A model generated the notes under the pieces. That model made no database searches. It saw nothing but the letters and a program-made list of their open reading frames with translations, and was not told the DNA's origin. This document shows, one piece after another, positions 20,390 through 32,045 of a stretch of 64,000 nucleotides of DNA (positions are counted from its first letter, which is position 1; each line of letters starts with the position of its first letter). The translations under genes and the position numbers were made by a program. This stretch comes from Benincasa hispida. Lineage: Eukaryota; Streptophyta; Magnoliopsida; Cucurbitales; Cucurbitaceae. The stretch spans positions 40,060,679 through 40,124,678 of the forward strand of contig NC_052354.1 in NCBI RefSeq assembly GCF_009727055.1. The letters are read 5' to 3'.

Positions 20390-21245
20390 TGCTTCTAGTG
20401 CCCATCCTCTCCGCAATGGAAATACTTTCCTTTAGGAGTCTTGTTTTTGTTTTTGTTTTTCTTAGCAGTGGTTTTCTTATTCCCTTTACCCTTCTTCTTC
20501 ATTTGTACAGATTTATCTTTTGAAAAAGGAGTAGACTTCTTGTTATCAATGGGAGTAGACTTCTTGTTATCAATGGGTCTTGTTCTAGACGTTGACCCCT
20601 TAAAAAACTTCTTTGATCTAGAATTAACATTTACTTCTTTTTCCTTAAGTTTCATCATGGACTGATATATCTGTAACTCATTCAACAACGTGGTCAAATT
20701 ATAAGTAATTTTGTTCATAACAATATTGGTTCTGAAAGGCAGATAACTCTCTGGGAAAGATTCTAATATCGTACTTACTTGATTTATCTCATCTATCATT
20801 GCCCCAAGAGCCTCAGCAATATTAAAGTGGACCATCATATCGAGAACATGTTCTCTAACGTTGGAACCATCTTTCATGCGAGTACTATAGACATACTTAA
20901 TGGCTTCATGTTGAAAAGAGGATGACAATTGCTCGAACATCTCCTAAAGCGACGCCATTACCTCACGGGCTGTGGGCATTACCACATGTTTCTTATTAAG
21001 TACATCAGATATACTTGCTAAGATGTAAGCCCGAACTTTTTCCTTAGCCCTAACCCATCAATCATAGATGTCACAAACATTTCGGTTTGTTGTTGTATAG
21101 GAATTGGAGGACATTCCTCCGTCTACATAAACCTCAAATCATCCACAACTAATATCGTATTGATGTTGGATTTCTAGTTTGAATATCCTTCACCGTTAAA
21201 CTTATCGGAAGCTAGCACATGTCTAATTGAATTCAACATTTCTGA
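20390..21245 (-). pseudogene. copia-M gag
   Basis: The best frame (20940-20395) encodes QLSSSFQHEAIKYVYSTRMK, VREHVLDMMVHFNIAEALG, NKITYNLTTLLNELQIYQS, a Lys-rich basic tail with a duplicated PIDNKKST, and the start of the zinc knuckle YFHCGEDGH. The knuckle continues past 20395. The N-terminal part (20941-21245) shows LASDKFNGE and LVVDDLRF with stops. The gag type is the same as copia-B and copia-F but a distinct subfamily. The basic tail has internal 7-residue repeats and microsatellite-like AAAACAAAAAC coding. No protease or pol follows, so it is truncated. Confidence 0.8.
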
Positions 21246-22324
21246 AAAAATTTAAACAAATTCTATTAAACTTTATGCATCTAAATCCAATTTTAGCAAA
21301 ATTAATAAAGTACCCAATAAACCTTTATTTATTTGTAACGATACTTTAGTTATTTAGAACAGATGCTACCGTGGGGCAGTCAACAATTCCTTCATTGAAG
21401 CAAGATAATTCTTGACCAAATACTATATCAGAATAACTCTTTACTTCTATAGTTCTTTTGGTTATTGTTTTCGGTCAAGATATTTACTAACAATTAGTAA
21501 TTCTTGTAAGTGTAACCCACCATTTTCAGATCTTATAGAACGGTATGAATATGCCCCCGAGATGGAAGACAATACTCAAGGCAGAACTATAAGACCCTAT
21601 TCATTACTGAAGCTTGGGTTGTTCCAAATCCTATGTTACAACCCTCCATGAGGATCGTCGTGGTTAATGACTAGCTAGTGTCGTCTAAAAAACGATAGCA
21701 GGCACAACATAAGAATCTCACAGTTCAAACTAATAGAGGAGACCGTAGGACAATATTGACACATTTCCTTCACCCACTTACTATGAACTACTTCCCCCAT
21801 TCACATTGTTATTGACCCATGCAAACACTTTCCGAATGGAGTAGTCGCGGTAAAAGCGACACAAAGCAAAGCATGGATCTGACGATGTGAACTCTTGAGG
21901 ATGTGAGAGCTAATAACTATATATCAAATATATTGTTAATCTCCCACTGAAGTGTTCTAAATTTTTTGGTATCCATTTACTTAGGTTAAAAAAAGGGTAA
22001 CTTTTTCACAACCTAAGTCTATCATTTTTATCCAAGTATAACATTTATATTTGGATATAACCTTACGGTGTCTTAGTGTTTAAACCAGTTTTAAACCTCA
22101 CACCACTCACGCAAACTCATAAAATCAGTTAACAACGTTCAATCTTTCGATCATAATCTCCAGGTAGAAGGTATTATGTAAATCGTCAACTTAAGTACCT
22201 CCAACCTTAGATAGGTTTATGAACCGATTTGAGTTTGTAACCAATATTTTATAAGGTAACAATCTATTTTAACAGTTTAAAACTTAGTTGTTAACCTAAG
22301 TGAGCATGTTGTGTATCTTTGATA

Positions 22325-22455
22325 GTTCCTGGCTTGTAGAGGAACTTAATTTCTATAAAGTGTCTTCTTCAACAAAATTATACTTTATCTTTTAATGTAA
22401 ATAAAGTGTTTATTTACAAAAATAGTATTAATATCTGTTCTGCTAAATTGGAGGA
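22325..22455 (+). pseudogene. copia-B pre-integrase fragment, left of copia-E
   Basis: In one frame the residues RNLISIKCLLQQNYTLSFN, VNKVFIYKNS and INICSAKLED form the segment between protease and integrase zinc finger, with one stop. It continues directly at 28153 after copia-E is removed. Confidence 0.72.
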
Positions 22456-22664
22456 TGTTGAAAATAAAGTTATTAACCTAGGGCCATTTATGTAATTGTG
22501 TAGACCTCTAGGGTTTTCTACTGTCTATTTATACAATATGTCCCTGTGTATTTAGTGTATGAAATTTAAAAGAATAAGTAAAGTCTTTATATCGTGGTTT
22601 TTCTCCTTGTACTAGGGTTTCCACATAATCTTGTTCTTCTCTTCCCTATTCTTTATTTTTAACA
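22456..22664 (+). repeat. 5' LTR of copia-E
   Basis: It begins TGTTGAAAATAAAG and ends TTTATTTTTAACA, and matches 27955-28152 along its length (GGGCCATTTATGTAATTGTG, TCTTCTCTTCCCTATTC). Confidence 0.93.
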
Positions 22665-22676
22665 TGGTATCAGAGC
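22665..22676 (+). other. Primer-binding site of copia-E
   Basis: TGGTATCAGAGC lies directly after the LTR. It is the canonical complement of the initiator tRNA-Met 3' end. Confidence 0.93.
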
Positions 22677-22699
22677 TAGGTGACGAAACCCTAGCCGTT

Positions 22700-24300
22700 A
22701 TGGAAGAGAATCAACCCTAATCTTCTTCTGCTGATGAGTCTTCGAGTTTTGACATGAAAACGGCTATCCGAGTAGCTATAAAAGAATGTTTTCAAGATGC
22801 CCTACCGGAGTTACTTTCTGTTGTCCAGTTGCAATCATCAGAGAGTCGCCGTCAGTGGGAGCCATCACATCAGATTGTGCCGATTAGACTTCTCCACGCA
22901 GAAACGAGTCAAATGCGGGAATCGCAGGTGGATCGTTCAGTCGCAATCAGAGCTGGCCGAGAAGAGCAGACGAACAACAGTCTAGGAAGAATTGACCAAC
23001 GGATGAAGTGTCCAATCACGATCAGACCTGGCTGCGAAGAACAGATGATCTACGGTGGAAGAATCGACCATGATCAGGACAGTATCGGTAGCTTTGGATG
23101 CGAAGAATAGACTTATTGGTCCGATCTGAGCAGGATCGGTACCAGTCTGGAGCAAACTGGGTCGTTCCGGGTTGAACCAGGGTAGATCGGCGATGGGCGG
23201 ACCCACTCTTTTGACGTCCGCTCCGATCCGATGGTGTTTGCACCGGCCAATTCTTCCACGTTCACAGCCCAAGGTTTTGAACAGCCTTCTGATCCGGTGG
23301 TTCTTGCGCCAGCCAACCCTTCCACGTTCAATGTCCGAAGTCTTGAACAGCCCGGTCGACCAGCAGTTGTTCCAACCACTTGTAGTTTAACCTATTACCC
23401 AGACGATATGAGACAATGGTTGGCTTACCTACAATAGCAGATCTCTGATTTAGATACAATGTTCGGTGTAAATCCTCAACCGATTTATTTAGAAAATCCG
23501 GTAAACTCGTTATCTATTGTGCCTAATGTTTCCTACTTATCTGGTTCAATGGGTAATTCTACAGGATTTATCGTAGGGGAAAAATTAAATGGCCAGAACT
23601 ATTTCTACTGGTCCTAATCAATCCGAATGACCTTAGAAGGGCGTCACAGGGGAAATTCCAAAGTTGACCCCAGGTGATCCACAAGAACGAATTTGGAACG
23701 GAGAATATTCGTTGTTACGTTATGTTTTGGTAAATAGTATGGAACCCCAGATAGAAAGACCACTACTATATGCTGCAACTTCCAAGGATATCTAGGAGGC
23801 AGCGCAAGATCTATACTCTTAAAGACAGAATGCCTCTCGGCTATATACACTCCACAAACAAGTCCATGAATGCAAACAAGGGTCCATGGATGTTACTTCT
23901 TATTTTAACAAACTTTTAATGTTGTGGTAGGAGATGGACTTGTGTAGAGAGATTGTCTGGAATTGTCCAAGGATGGGGCCCAATACTTGAAGATGGAGGA
24001 AGCAAATCGTGTTTATGTGTTCTTGGCTGTACTAAACCCTAAAATTTATTGTGTCCGTAGTCAGATATTGGGCTAGTGCCCAACTCCTTCTTTAGAGAAG
24101 TCTGCTCTAAAATACGGCTGGAAGAGGATCGATCGTGTGCCATGAATAATACCATTCCTACTACTGATGCAGTCGCCTTCGTTGCCAAGCCGTTCGATAC
24201 TGATGAGGATAAAAAAAACCCCACCTATTTGTGAACATTGTACGAAGCTTTGGCATACAAAGGACTAATGATGGAAATTACACGGGAAGCCCCCAAACAG
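22700..24300 (+). pseudogene. copia-E gag
   Basis: The ATG at 22700 opens the frame, but the seventh codon is TAA. The same frame continues through TAG at about 23108 and 23435. The N-terminal third is rich in Gln, Arg and Pro and contains a near-repeat (VLAPANPSTFN after VFAPANSSTFT). The conserved gag core begins near 23560 with GFIVGEKLNGQNYFYWS, SIRMTLEGR, then after a frame change LLYAATSKDI, YTLHKQVHECKQGSMD and YFNKLLMLW. The zinc knuckle ICEHCTKLWHTKD (about 24228) has lost its last Cys to a stop codon and is followed by WKLHGKPP. It is a relic. Confidence 0.82.
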
Positions 24301-24399
24301 CAGGCGATGACAATCTCATGAAAAATCTAATAATAGTCGTGCCCTGGTAAGTGACTCAATAGATAAACAAACTCAGAAACAATCTTCCGATCACAGTAA

Positions 24400-24650
24400 A
24401 CACAGCTTGAGTACGGTTGGGGTGAGTGCAATTGCACAATTAGGTAAATTCCCTTCTTTTGGCCTGATTAGTATAAATGGTAAAAAACCATGGATTGTGA
24501 ATTCAGGGGCCACTGATCATCTTACGAGTTCCTCAGAGTTATTTATGTCATATAATCCAGGTGTTGGTAATGAGCATATTCGAATTGCAGACGGGTCTTT
24601 TGCCCCTATTGTGGGAAGAGGCATATCTCTTCGTTTAATGGTTTAATCCT
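24400..24650 (+). pseudogene. copia-E protease
   Basis: The frame 24407-24646 contains PWIVNSGATDHLTSSSELF. This is the copia aspartic-protease core in which the catalytic Asp of DSGA is Asn. It is followed by IRIADGSFAPIVGRG, the flap-like region. The Asp-to-Asn change should inactivate the enzyme. Upstream residues (about 24360-24480) link to gag without a clear break. Confidence 0.82.
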
Positions 24651-24659
24651 ACGTGATAC

Positions 24660-25812
24660 CATACATGTGCCTAAAATATCGTATAATTTGTTATCTGTCA
24701 GTAAAATAACAAGACATTTGAAGTGTAAGGCGATTTTCTCACCAGATTCCATTTTGTTTCAGGATCTAAAATCGGGGATGACGATTGGCACTGCCCGGCA
24801 CGATAGGGGACTATACTTCCTTTCTGACAAAGCTTCCTCTAGGAATGATCACCAAACTGGGTTTATGTCTTTAAATTTCTCTATTTCTGAACATGATGTT
24901 ATATTATGCCATTTCCGCTTAGGACATCCGAATTTTCAATATATGAAGTATTTATTTCCTCAGTTATTTTTGTAATGCTAGTACTTCTTCTTTTAATTTT
25001 GATGTGTGTATTCGTGCCAAGCAACATCGTGTTTCTTTTTGTTCCCAGCCTTATAAACCCTCGAGTTCGTTTTCTCTTGTTCATAGTGATGTATGGGGTC
25101 CCTCACCGGTTACTACTTCCACTGGAAATGGTGGTTTGTCACATTTATAGATGATCACACCCATCTCACCTGGATTTTCCTTCTTACTGATAAATCTGAA
25201 GTGTCCTCTGTTTTCCAACAGTTTTATACAACTGTCGAAACTCAATTTAAAACAAAGATTGGGGTTTTAAGAAATGATAATGAGCGAGAATTGTTTAATG
25301 CCTTCTTCAGGGATTTCCTTATTTCTAAAGGTATTGTCCACCAGAGCTCGTGTGCTTACACTCCGCAACAAAATGGAGTAGTTGAGCGTAAAAATCGGCA
25401 TCTGGTTGAAGTAGCCCGGTCTCTTATGTTATCCGCCACTCTTCTGTCATACCTCTGGGGAGATGCAGTTCTCACTGCTGCCCACCTTATTAATCGGATG
25501 CCCTCCCGTATCCTTAATGTTCGTACTTCTTTAGAATTTTTTAAGGTTTCCTTTCCAATTACTCGATTGATCTCTAATGTTTCTCTTCGAGTTTTTGGTT
25601 GTGTTGCTTTTGTTTACTCCCATGGTCCAAACCGCATGAAATTTACTCCTCGTGCTCAAAAGTGTGTCTTTGTTGGATATCCACTCCATCAATGTGGATA
25701 TAAGTGCTATCACCCGTCGTCTCAGAAATACTATGTCTCCATGGATGTCACCTTTCTCGAGGATCAGTCATTTTTTCGTGTTAGTCATCTTCAGGGGGGG
25801 GAACATAAATGA
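24660..25812 (+). pseudogene. copia-E integrase
   Basis: The pre-integrase segment YNLLSVSKITRHLKCKAIF (24667-24975) leads into the zinc-finger His pair LCHFRLGHPN. The second zinc half and first catalytic Asp (CIRAKQHRVSF, LVHSDVWGP) read in the next frame. The frame 25093-25812 gives FIDDHTHLTWIFLL, the second Asp in LRNDNERELF, and the Glu region TPQQNGVVERKNRHLVEVARSLM. The C-terminal module follows: SLRVFGCVAFVYSHGPN and KCVFVGYPLHQCGYKCYHP. At least one frame change occurs near 24980-25140. Catalytic residues appear present. Confidence 0.87.
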
Positions 25813-26065
25813 AGAGACTAACTGGTCATCTTATGCTATTCCTTTAGAGTCAGCGTCCATTCAAACCTTGTCTAACCTTAGTTCTGAGTATGATAGTCTG
25901 GTCCTTCCTACCAATCAAGTTCCTTGGAAAACTTACTACAGAAAGAATCTCAGGAAGGAAGCAGTGTCACCTGTTGAACCAGAACTACCAGCACTGCCTT
26001 CAGTGTAGGAGTCAGACCCGCCATCAGGTCTAGGTACGTATATTCCTAATGATGTTGATATATGT

Positions 26066-27420
26066 ATGGAGACTACTGAAGGCAGGCAAGACAAGTGGGA
26101 AGGTAGCAGTAATACTAAAAGAGTGATAGAAGAGGAAACTGCAGAGGATGAAATGATTGAAATTGCAGAGAATGAAATGTTCCTTGCTAATGATGATGTG
26201 GAAGATACTACTAAAGTTTCTAATACACAGATAGTCGATTATGGTGAGGAACCTAGAGAGGTGAAAGAACGTGATGCATCACTTGATCTTCCTATAGCTC
26301 TAAGGAAAGGTACTCGTTCATGTACTAAATACCCTATGCATAGTTACATGACGTATAGTAATCTGGCATCCGAGTTCAAAATATTTACTACTAGCTTGGA
26401 CATTGAGGTGGTTCCAGATAACATAAATGTTTCAATGAAAAAACCAGAATGGTGGTCTGCTGTTATGGGAGAAATAAGAACTCTAGAAAAGAATAGAACC
26501 TGGGAACCGGTGACTTTGCCTGAAAGGCACAAGATAGTTGGATGTAAATGGATGTTTACTATAAAGTACAAGTCAGATGGGACAATTGACCAGTACAAGG
26601 CTAGACTCGTTGCAAGAGGTTTTACTCAAACCTATGGAGTAGATTATTCTAAAACTTTTTCACCTGTGGCTAAACTTAACACGATTCGAGTGCTCTTGTC
26701 AGTTGTTGTGAATAAAGATTGGCCTCTACACCAACTTGATGTTAAAAATGCGTTTTTGAATGGGAAACTTGAAGAGGAAGTCTATATGAGTCCCACTCCC
26801 GGGTTCGAGAGTCAATTAAAAAATAAGTTGTATAGATTGAGGAAGTCACTATACGGATTGAAACAGTCTCCGAGGGCCTAGTTTGACAGGTTCACAACTT
26901 TTGTGAAAGCACAGGGGTATGTTCAAGGGCATTCTGATCACATTCTTTTTATAAAAAGATCAACATCAGGGAAGATAGATGTTCTTATTGTCTAGATTGA
27001 TGAAATTGTTTTATCTAGACATGATGATGTAGAGGTCATGAGGCTAAAAACAGAAATAGCCAGAGTGTTTGAAATTAAAGACCTTGAGAAGCTAAGATAC
27101 TTTCTGGGAATGGAAATGACTCACTCAAAATAGGGTATATCAGTTTCTCGATGAAAATATACTCTGAACTTGCTAAAAGAAACAGGTATGACTGGGTGTA
27201 AACCTGTTGACACACCAGTAGAATACAATGCGAAACTCGGTGATAAGAATGATAGAATTCCTGTTAATAAAGAAAGGTATCAGCGGTTTGTTGGGAAGTT
27301 GATATACTTGTCTCACACAAGACCTGATATTTCTTATACAGTAAGTGTTGTGAGTCAATTTATGCAAGCTCCTTGTGAGGATCATATGACAGTAGTTGAA
27401 CTATTCTTTGGTATTTGAAA
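26066..27420 (+). pseudogene. copia-E reverse transcriptase
   Basis: The frame 26066-26881 shows [76 protein letters not shown] (catalytic Asp) and [11 protein letters not shown]. The next codon, normally Trp, is TAG (26879-26881). The same frame continues as FDRFTTFVKAQGYVQGHSD, but the second catalytic box is damaged: a TAG and IDEIVLS stand where YVDD is expected. The thumb and connection parts follow to about 27417 (CKPVDTPVEYNAKLGD, GKLIYLSHTRPDISYTVSVV). Enzyme activity is excluded. Confidence 0.9.
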
Positions 27421-27945
27421 GGAACTCATGGTAAAGGCCTAATGTTCAGGAAAATCGATAAACGATCTTTTGAAGCCTACACTGATTCTGACTGGGTAGG
27501 GTCTGTTGTTGATAGAAAGTCGATGTCTGGGTATTGTACGTTTGTCTGGAGAAATCTAGTCATCTGGAGAAGTAAGAAACAAGGAGTTATTACTAAAAGT
27601 AGTGTTGAAGCTGAGTATCGAGCCATGAGTCTAGGGATTTGTGAAAAAATCTGGTTGAAGAAAGTATTATCAGATCTCCAGTAAGATAATGAGCTTCCAA
27701 TGAAATTTTTTTGTGATAATAAAGCTGCCATCAGTATTGCAAACAACCCAGTTTAACATGACAGAACTAAACACGTAGAGAAAGACAGACATTACATTAA
27801 GGAGAGGTAGGACAGTGGAAACATATGTGTCCCTTATATTCCTTCAAACCAAAAAGTTTCTGATGTACTTACAAAAGGGTTACTAAGACAAAATTTTAAT
27901 TATTGTGTAAGCAAGTTGGGCCTTGACGATATCATGCTCTAACTT
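27415..27945 (+). pseudogene. copia-E RNase H
   Basis: KRSFEAYTDSDWVGS (catalytic Asp), CTFVWRNLVIWRSKKQ, SSVEAEYRAMS (catalytic Glu) and CDNKAAISIANNPV are present. Stops interrupt after DLQ and after NNPV, where Gln is expected, and the rest (HDRTKHVEKDRHYIKER, VSDVLTKGLLRQNFNYCVSKLGL) runs to the end of pol. The reading frame is one base off from the reverse transcriptase frame at 27417. Confidence 0.88.
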
Positions 27946-27954
27946 GAGGGGGAG
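27941..27954 (+). other. Polypurine tract of copia-E
   Basis: AACTTGAGGGGGAG lies directly before the 3' LTR. The same word stands before the LTR of copia-G. Confidence 0.88.
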
Positions 27955-28152
27955 AGTTAAAAATAGGATTATTAAACTAGGGGCATTTATGTAATTGTGT
28001 AGACCCTTAGGTCTTCTATTGTCTATTTATACAGTGTGTCCCTGTGTATTCAGTGTATTAGATTTAAAAGAATAAGAAAAGTCTTTATATCATATACTAG
28101 GGTTTCCACGTAATCTTGTTGTTCTTCTCTTCCCTATTCTTTATTTGTAATA
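27955..28152 (+). repeat. 3' LTR of copia-E
   Basis: 198 bp, matching the 5' LTR. The first base has changed (AG for TG) and the last bases read TAATA for TAACA. Confidence 0.9.
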
Positions 28153-28468
28153 GAGGATAATCTGTATGTGCTAAGTCTATTAGCAACTAAAGCTCTCATA
28201 AATACTAAACTGTTCAAAACTGCAGTAACTTGGAATAAAAGACAGAAAATTTCTCCTAAAGAAAATGTACATCTTTGACACCTAAGATTAAGACACATGA
28301 ATCTCAATAGGATTGAGACTGGATAAAAATGGACTTCTAAGCGAGTGAGAATAATTTTTTTTTTTTACCTATATGTGATTCATGCCTTGAAGGAAAAATG
28401 ACTAAAAGATCTTTTACTGGAAAAGGCCACATAACCAATGAACCCTTAGAGCTTGTACATTCAGACCT
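28153..28468 (+). pseudogene. copia-B integrase N-terminus, right of copia-E
   Basis: Residues NLYVLSLLATKALINTKLF, the HLRLRHMNLNRIE zinc-finger His region and the Cys half PICDSCLEGKMTKRSFTGKG are present, ending EPLELVHSDL (first catalytic Asp). The frame shifts several times. It is cut at 28468 by an LTR-like insert. Confidence 0.75.
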
Positions 28469-29454
28469 TGTTACCATCGGTGTCCTAATTCTCCCGGTGG
28501 TCTCGTAGTTTGTAAATATTTTGTACACATAGCTATTAATAAAATAAATGTTTTTTATTTGTATTTAGTCATATCCAATAAACTAAGATTCGTGGTTATT
28601 TCATGTAACTAAAGCATGTATGTGAAATATACAAGTGTGTTTGTGGATGTGTTGATGGATGTTTACGGGATGATTGTCTCTATTTAAAGCTTTCTTTAAG
28701 TTTACAAAGTGTTAATTTGTAAGGGCCCCTGCGTTTTTTGCCATAATTAACAAGCAATAGAGTCTGTATTTTAAATTTTTGAAGTTTTTTTAGTCATTTG
28801 TGATGAAGTTTCGAAGCATGGAGATGCAGTTCTCGTCGAGGAAGAAGACCAAAGTTGGTCGCATCGTATAGCCCAAGCTAAACGATCGTTGAGATTTGGC
28901 TAAACGATCGTGTAGAAAAGTTATGCCTGATCTTGTAGTATTTACTAAACGATCGTATAGCTAATGTTGAAACGATGAGGTAAAGAGTTTACTCTATCGC
29001 GTAGCATTGGTTGCTCGATCACGTAAATGCTTAGGGTAAATGATCGCATAGAGTATTTGATGCATGTCGTTTAATTAAAGGTGCAAACACTAAATGATCA
29101 TGTACTTCAACATGCTTCATCGCATTGTCACTAACTACATGATCACTCGGTATATGATACCTTACGCGTTTAGAAGATTATGCTTCACTGTATTTTTGTC
29201 GTTTACTCGATCATTTAAGGCATGCGTTACACGAAGTATGCTGCATGATCATGTGACCTTCATGCTTAATCGCATAAAGGTACACGATCATTGCTAAACG
29301 ATCGTTAATACTCTTACAGCATTGCTAGACAATCACAAGGATTTGTTACACGATCAAGGAGATGCGTTCCTCGACCGGATGGTTCAATACCCGGTTCGCC
29401 TGTTTGAACTGGTAGACTCATTGCTCTTTGTGATAGTTAGCTAAACGATCGCCT
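28469..29454 (+). mobile_element. LTR-like insert in the copia-B integrase, with CGATCG array
   Basis: It begins TGTTACCATCGGTGTCC and TAATTCTCCCGG, matching the start of the solo LTR at 34.58 kb read on its own strand. After about 160 bp it changes to leader-like sequence with TTGTAAGGGCCC (about 28718, as at 16941), then to a 600-bp array of CGATCG motifs. Integrase resumes at 29455 with GPINVKARGEFEY. A degenerate target duplication is possible (GACCT on the left, CGCCT on the right), but a clean CA end is not seen. Confidence 0.55.
28855..29450. repeat. CGATCG-type array (copia LTR/leader)
   Basis: Around eighteen degenerate motifs appear, such as AAACGATCGTTGAG, AAACGATCGTGTAG, AAACGATCGTATAG, AAATGATCGCATAG and ACACGATCATTG, spaced roughly 20-45 bp apart with unrelated spacers. 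The spacing is irregular, so this is not a simple tandem repeat. Confidence 0.8.
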
Positions 29455-30340
29455 ATGGTCCAATAAATGTTAAGGCAAGAGGAGAGTTTGAATATTCATC
29501 ACTTTTACTGATTATAATTCTAGATATGAGTATGTTTATTTAATGCAACACAAGTTTGAAGCCCTTGAAAAGTTTAAGGAGTGCAAGGCTGAAGTCAAAA
29601 ATGCATTAAATAAAACAATTAAAACATTTTGATCTAATCGAGGTGGAGAGTATATGGATCTAAAATTCTAGAACTGATAGAACATAGAATAGTATCCCAA
29701 CTCTGAGCACATGGTACACCTCTATAGAATGGTGTATCAGAAAGGAGAAATTGACCCTGTTGGACATGGTTCGGTCTATGATGAGTTATGCTTCCTTACC
29801 TGACTCGTTTTGGGGATATGCAATACAAACTGAAGCTTACATTTTGAACTGTGTTTCAACCAAAAGTGTTATTAGGACACCTTTGAAATTATGGAATGGT
29901 CGTAAAGGTAGTTTACGCCATTTCAGGATCTGAGGTTGGCTAACAGATGTTTTTAAGGCAAATCCAAAGAAATTGGAACCTTGTTCAAAATTGTGCCTAT
30001 TTCTAGGTTACCCCAAAGGAATAAGAGGTTGTTACTTCTATGATCTTAAAGATAATAAAATTTTTGTATCGAAAAATGCTACTTTTTTAGAAGAGGACCA
30101 TATAAGGGAGCATAAGCCTCGTAGTAAGATAGTGTTAAATGAACTTTCCAATGAAACTATTGAACCTTCAACAAGAGTTGTTGAAGAGTGTAATACCTCA
30201 ATAAGAGTTGTTGAAATTGGTTTATCTAGTAGGTCATATCCACCTGAAACTTTAAGGGAGCCTCAACATAGTAGGAGAGTTTCAAAATCGTCTATTTGTT
30301 ATAGGGTTTAATAGAAACCCTAACTGTAGTAGCTGATGGT
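29455..30340 (+). pseudogene. copia-B integrase core and C-terminus
   Basis: FITFTDYNSRYEYVYLM, EKFKECKAEVKNALNKTIKT, an RGGEYMDLKF piece (second Asp position altered: SNRGGEY where SDRGGEY is usual) and the GVSE-R-N Glu region come in broken frames. The open frame 29751-29933 follows (LLDMVRSMMSYASLPDSFWGYA), then 29973-30311 with KLCLFLGYPKGIRGCYFYD, the integrase C-terminal module, and a linker. It is a relic. Confidence 0.8.
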
Positions 30341-31470
30341 GATGTTGAGGGTTCATTATCTTACAAGAAGGCAATGGATGATGTTGATAAAGATGAATGG
30401 ATCAAAGCTATGAATCTCGAAATAGAGTTTATGTACTTCAATTCAGTTTGGAATCTTGTAAATTAACTGATGAGGTCAAACCTATAGGTTGCAAATGGAT
30501 CTACAAAAGAAAAGGGCATGCTGATGGAAAGGTACAAACCTTCAAAGCTAGACTTGTGGCAAAGGGTTATACCCAAATTGAAGGAGTCGACTATGGGGAT
30601 ACTTTTTCACCTGTTGTCATGTTGAAGTCTATTTGGATACTCCTATCCATTACCTCATATTATGACTATGAGATTTGGAAAATGGACGTCAAGACTTCTT
30701 TTTTCAATGGAAATATTGGCGAGACCATATATATGAAGCAGTCTAAAGGATTCATAACCTAAAATAAAGAGCAAAAGGTTTGTAGGCTTAATCGGTCCAT
30801 TTATGGATTGAAACAAATTTCACAATCTTGGAATATAAGATTTGATATTGCGATCAAATCTTATGGCTTTGATCAAAATGTTGATGATTCTTATGCATAC
30901 AAGAGAATCATCGATAGTTCAGTAGCTTTTCTTATGCTGTATGTGGATGATATCCTACTCATTTGGAATGATGTAGGTCTACTTACTGAAATTAAAAATT
31001 GGCTAGCGACCCAATTCCAAATGAAAGATTTGGAAGAGACACAGTTTTTTCTTTGCATTTAGATCTTTTGAGATTGAAAGAACAAAACGTTGGCCCTATC
31101 TCAGGCATCATATATTAACAAGATGCTAGTCAAGTTTTCAATGCATAACTCCAAAAGAGGTTTGCTCCCTTTTAGGGATGGAGTTATTTTGTCTAAGGAA
31201 CAATGTCCTAAGATACCTCAAGAGGATGAGGAAATGAGACGGATCCCTTATACATCGGTTGTTGCTAGCCTGGTGTATGTGATGTTATGTACTAGATCTG
31301 ACATCTACTATACAGTGGGGCTAAACAATAGATATCAGTCTAATCTAGGATTTGATCACTGGGCTGTCGTTAAGAACATCCTCAAATATCCTCGAAAAAT
31401 GAAGAACTACATGCTCGTATATGGTTTAAAGGATTTCATCCTTACATGACACACGGACTCTGATTTTCAG
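30340..31470 (+). pseudogene. copia-B reverse transcriptase
   Basis: [60 protein letters not shown] (catalytic Asp), LNRSIYGLKQISQSWN and an intact MLYVDDILLI box are spread over frames 30397-30762 and 30808-31062. These two share one frame, separated by a single stop at 30760-30762. The connection region is at 31090-31449 (ALSQASYINKMLVKFSMHN, YTSVVASLVYVMLCTRSDI). Stops at 31060 and between frames disable it. The YVDD box is the best preserved of the copia-B/F pair. Confidence 0.88.
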
Positions 31471-31925
31471 AATAATAAGGATTTTTAGCAAGTCCTCTCC
31501 AGGATCAGTGTTCACTCTTAACAAAGGGGTTGTAGTCTAGAGGAGCACCAAACAAGGCTGTATTGCTGACTCCATTATGGATGTTGCATATGTAGTAGCT
31601 TGTGAAGTTGCTAAGAAGTTTTGTGGCTTAGGAAATTCTTGACTGATCTAGAAGTTGTTTCAGACATGTCGAAGGCCATCACCCTTTATTGTGATAATAG
31701 TGGCACCATGGCAAATTACCGAGACCTAAGGAGTCACGAATGTGGGAAGCACATAGAGCGAAAGTATCATCTCATTTGTGAGATTGTGCATCGAGGGGAT
31801 ATGATCGTTACGTAGATAGCTTTGGTGCACAATGTTACTGATCCATTTATGAAAGCCTTCACGGCTAAGGTGTTTGAGGGTCACCAGCAGAGTATGGGTC
31901 TATATGACATGCCACATCTAGTCTA
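31470..31925 (+). pseudogene. copia-B RNase H
   Basis: Weak upstream remnants precede the frame 31621-31815 with WLRKFLTDLEVVSDMSK, ITLYCDNSGTMANYRD (catalytic Asp), RSHECGKHIERKYHLI and EIVHRGDMIVT. The tail reads HNVTDPFMKAFTAKVFEGH. Copia-F holds the same domain on the other strand (37808-38032), which supports these as one family. Confidence 0.83.
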
Positions 31926-32034
31926 GAGTAAGTGGAAGGTTTTGTACTGGACATCTATTCTGCCTTAGTTTATTCTTTTGTGTACTTTTATATTAGTATG
32001 ATTTTTATGATATATACCCAACTAGCTTTAAGAC

Positions 32035-32045
32035 AAGTGGGAGAT
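32035..32045 (+). other. Polypurine tract of copia-B
   Basis: AAGTGGGAGAT lies just before the TGATGGGG start of the 3' LTR. The copia-F tract on the other strand (AGTGGAAGAT) is nearly the same. Confidence 0.75.

Larger units (their letters stand above)
19835..22320 (-). mobile_element. copia-M: minus-strand gag plus LTR-like fragment nested in copia-B
   Basis: On the minus strand it carries a leader (22320-21250, related to the copia-F leader), a gag gene (21245-20390) and then, with pol missing, a promoter-like stretch with TATATA (CTATATATAG at 20171-20180) that may be LTR. Copia-B gag stops on its left and copia-B pre-integrase (residues RNLISIKCLLQQNYTLSFN) resumes on its right. No target duplication was identified. 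Confidence 0.55.
22456..28152 (+). mobile_element. copia-E: complete Ty1/copia retrotransposon with short LTRs
   Basis: The 5' LTR (22456-22664) and 3' LTR (27955-28152) are about 200 bp and closely similar. The 5-bp target duplication GAGGA is perfect (22451-22455 and 28153-28157). TGGTATCAGAGC follows the 5' LTR and AACTTGAGGGGGAG precedes the 3' LTR. Internal order is gag, protease, integrase, reverse transcriptase, RNase H. Removing it rejoins the pre-integrase frame of copia-B. Scattered nonsense codons make it non-autonomous. It is the best-preserved element in the window. Confidence 0.95.

Noticed and set aside
22982..23379. Three overlapping minus-strand frames
   Set aside because: They are antisense shadows of the copia-E gag coding strand.
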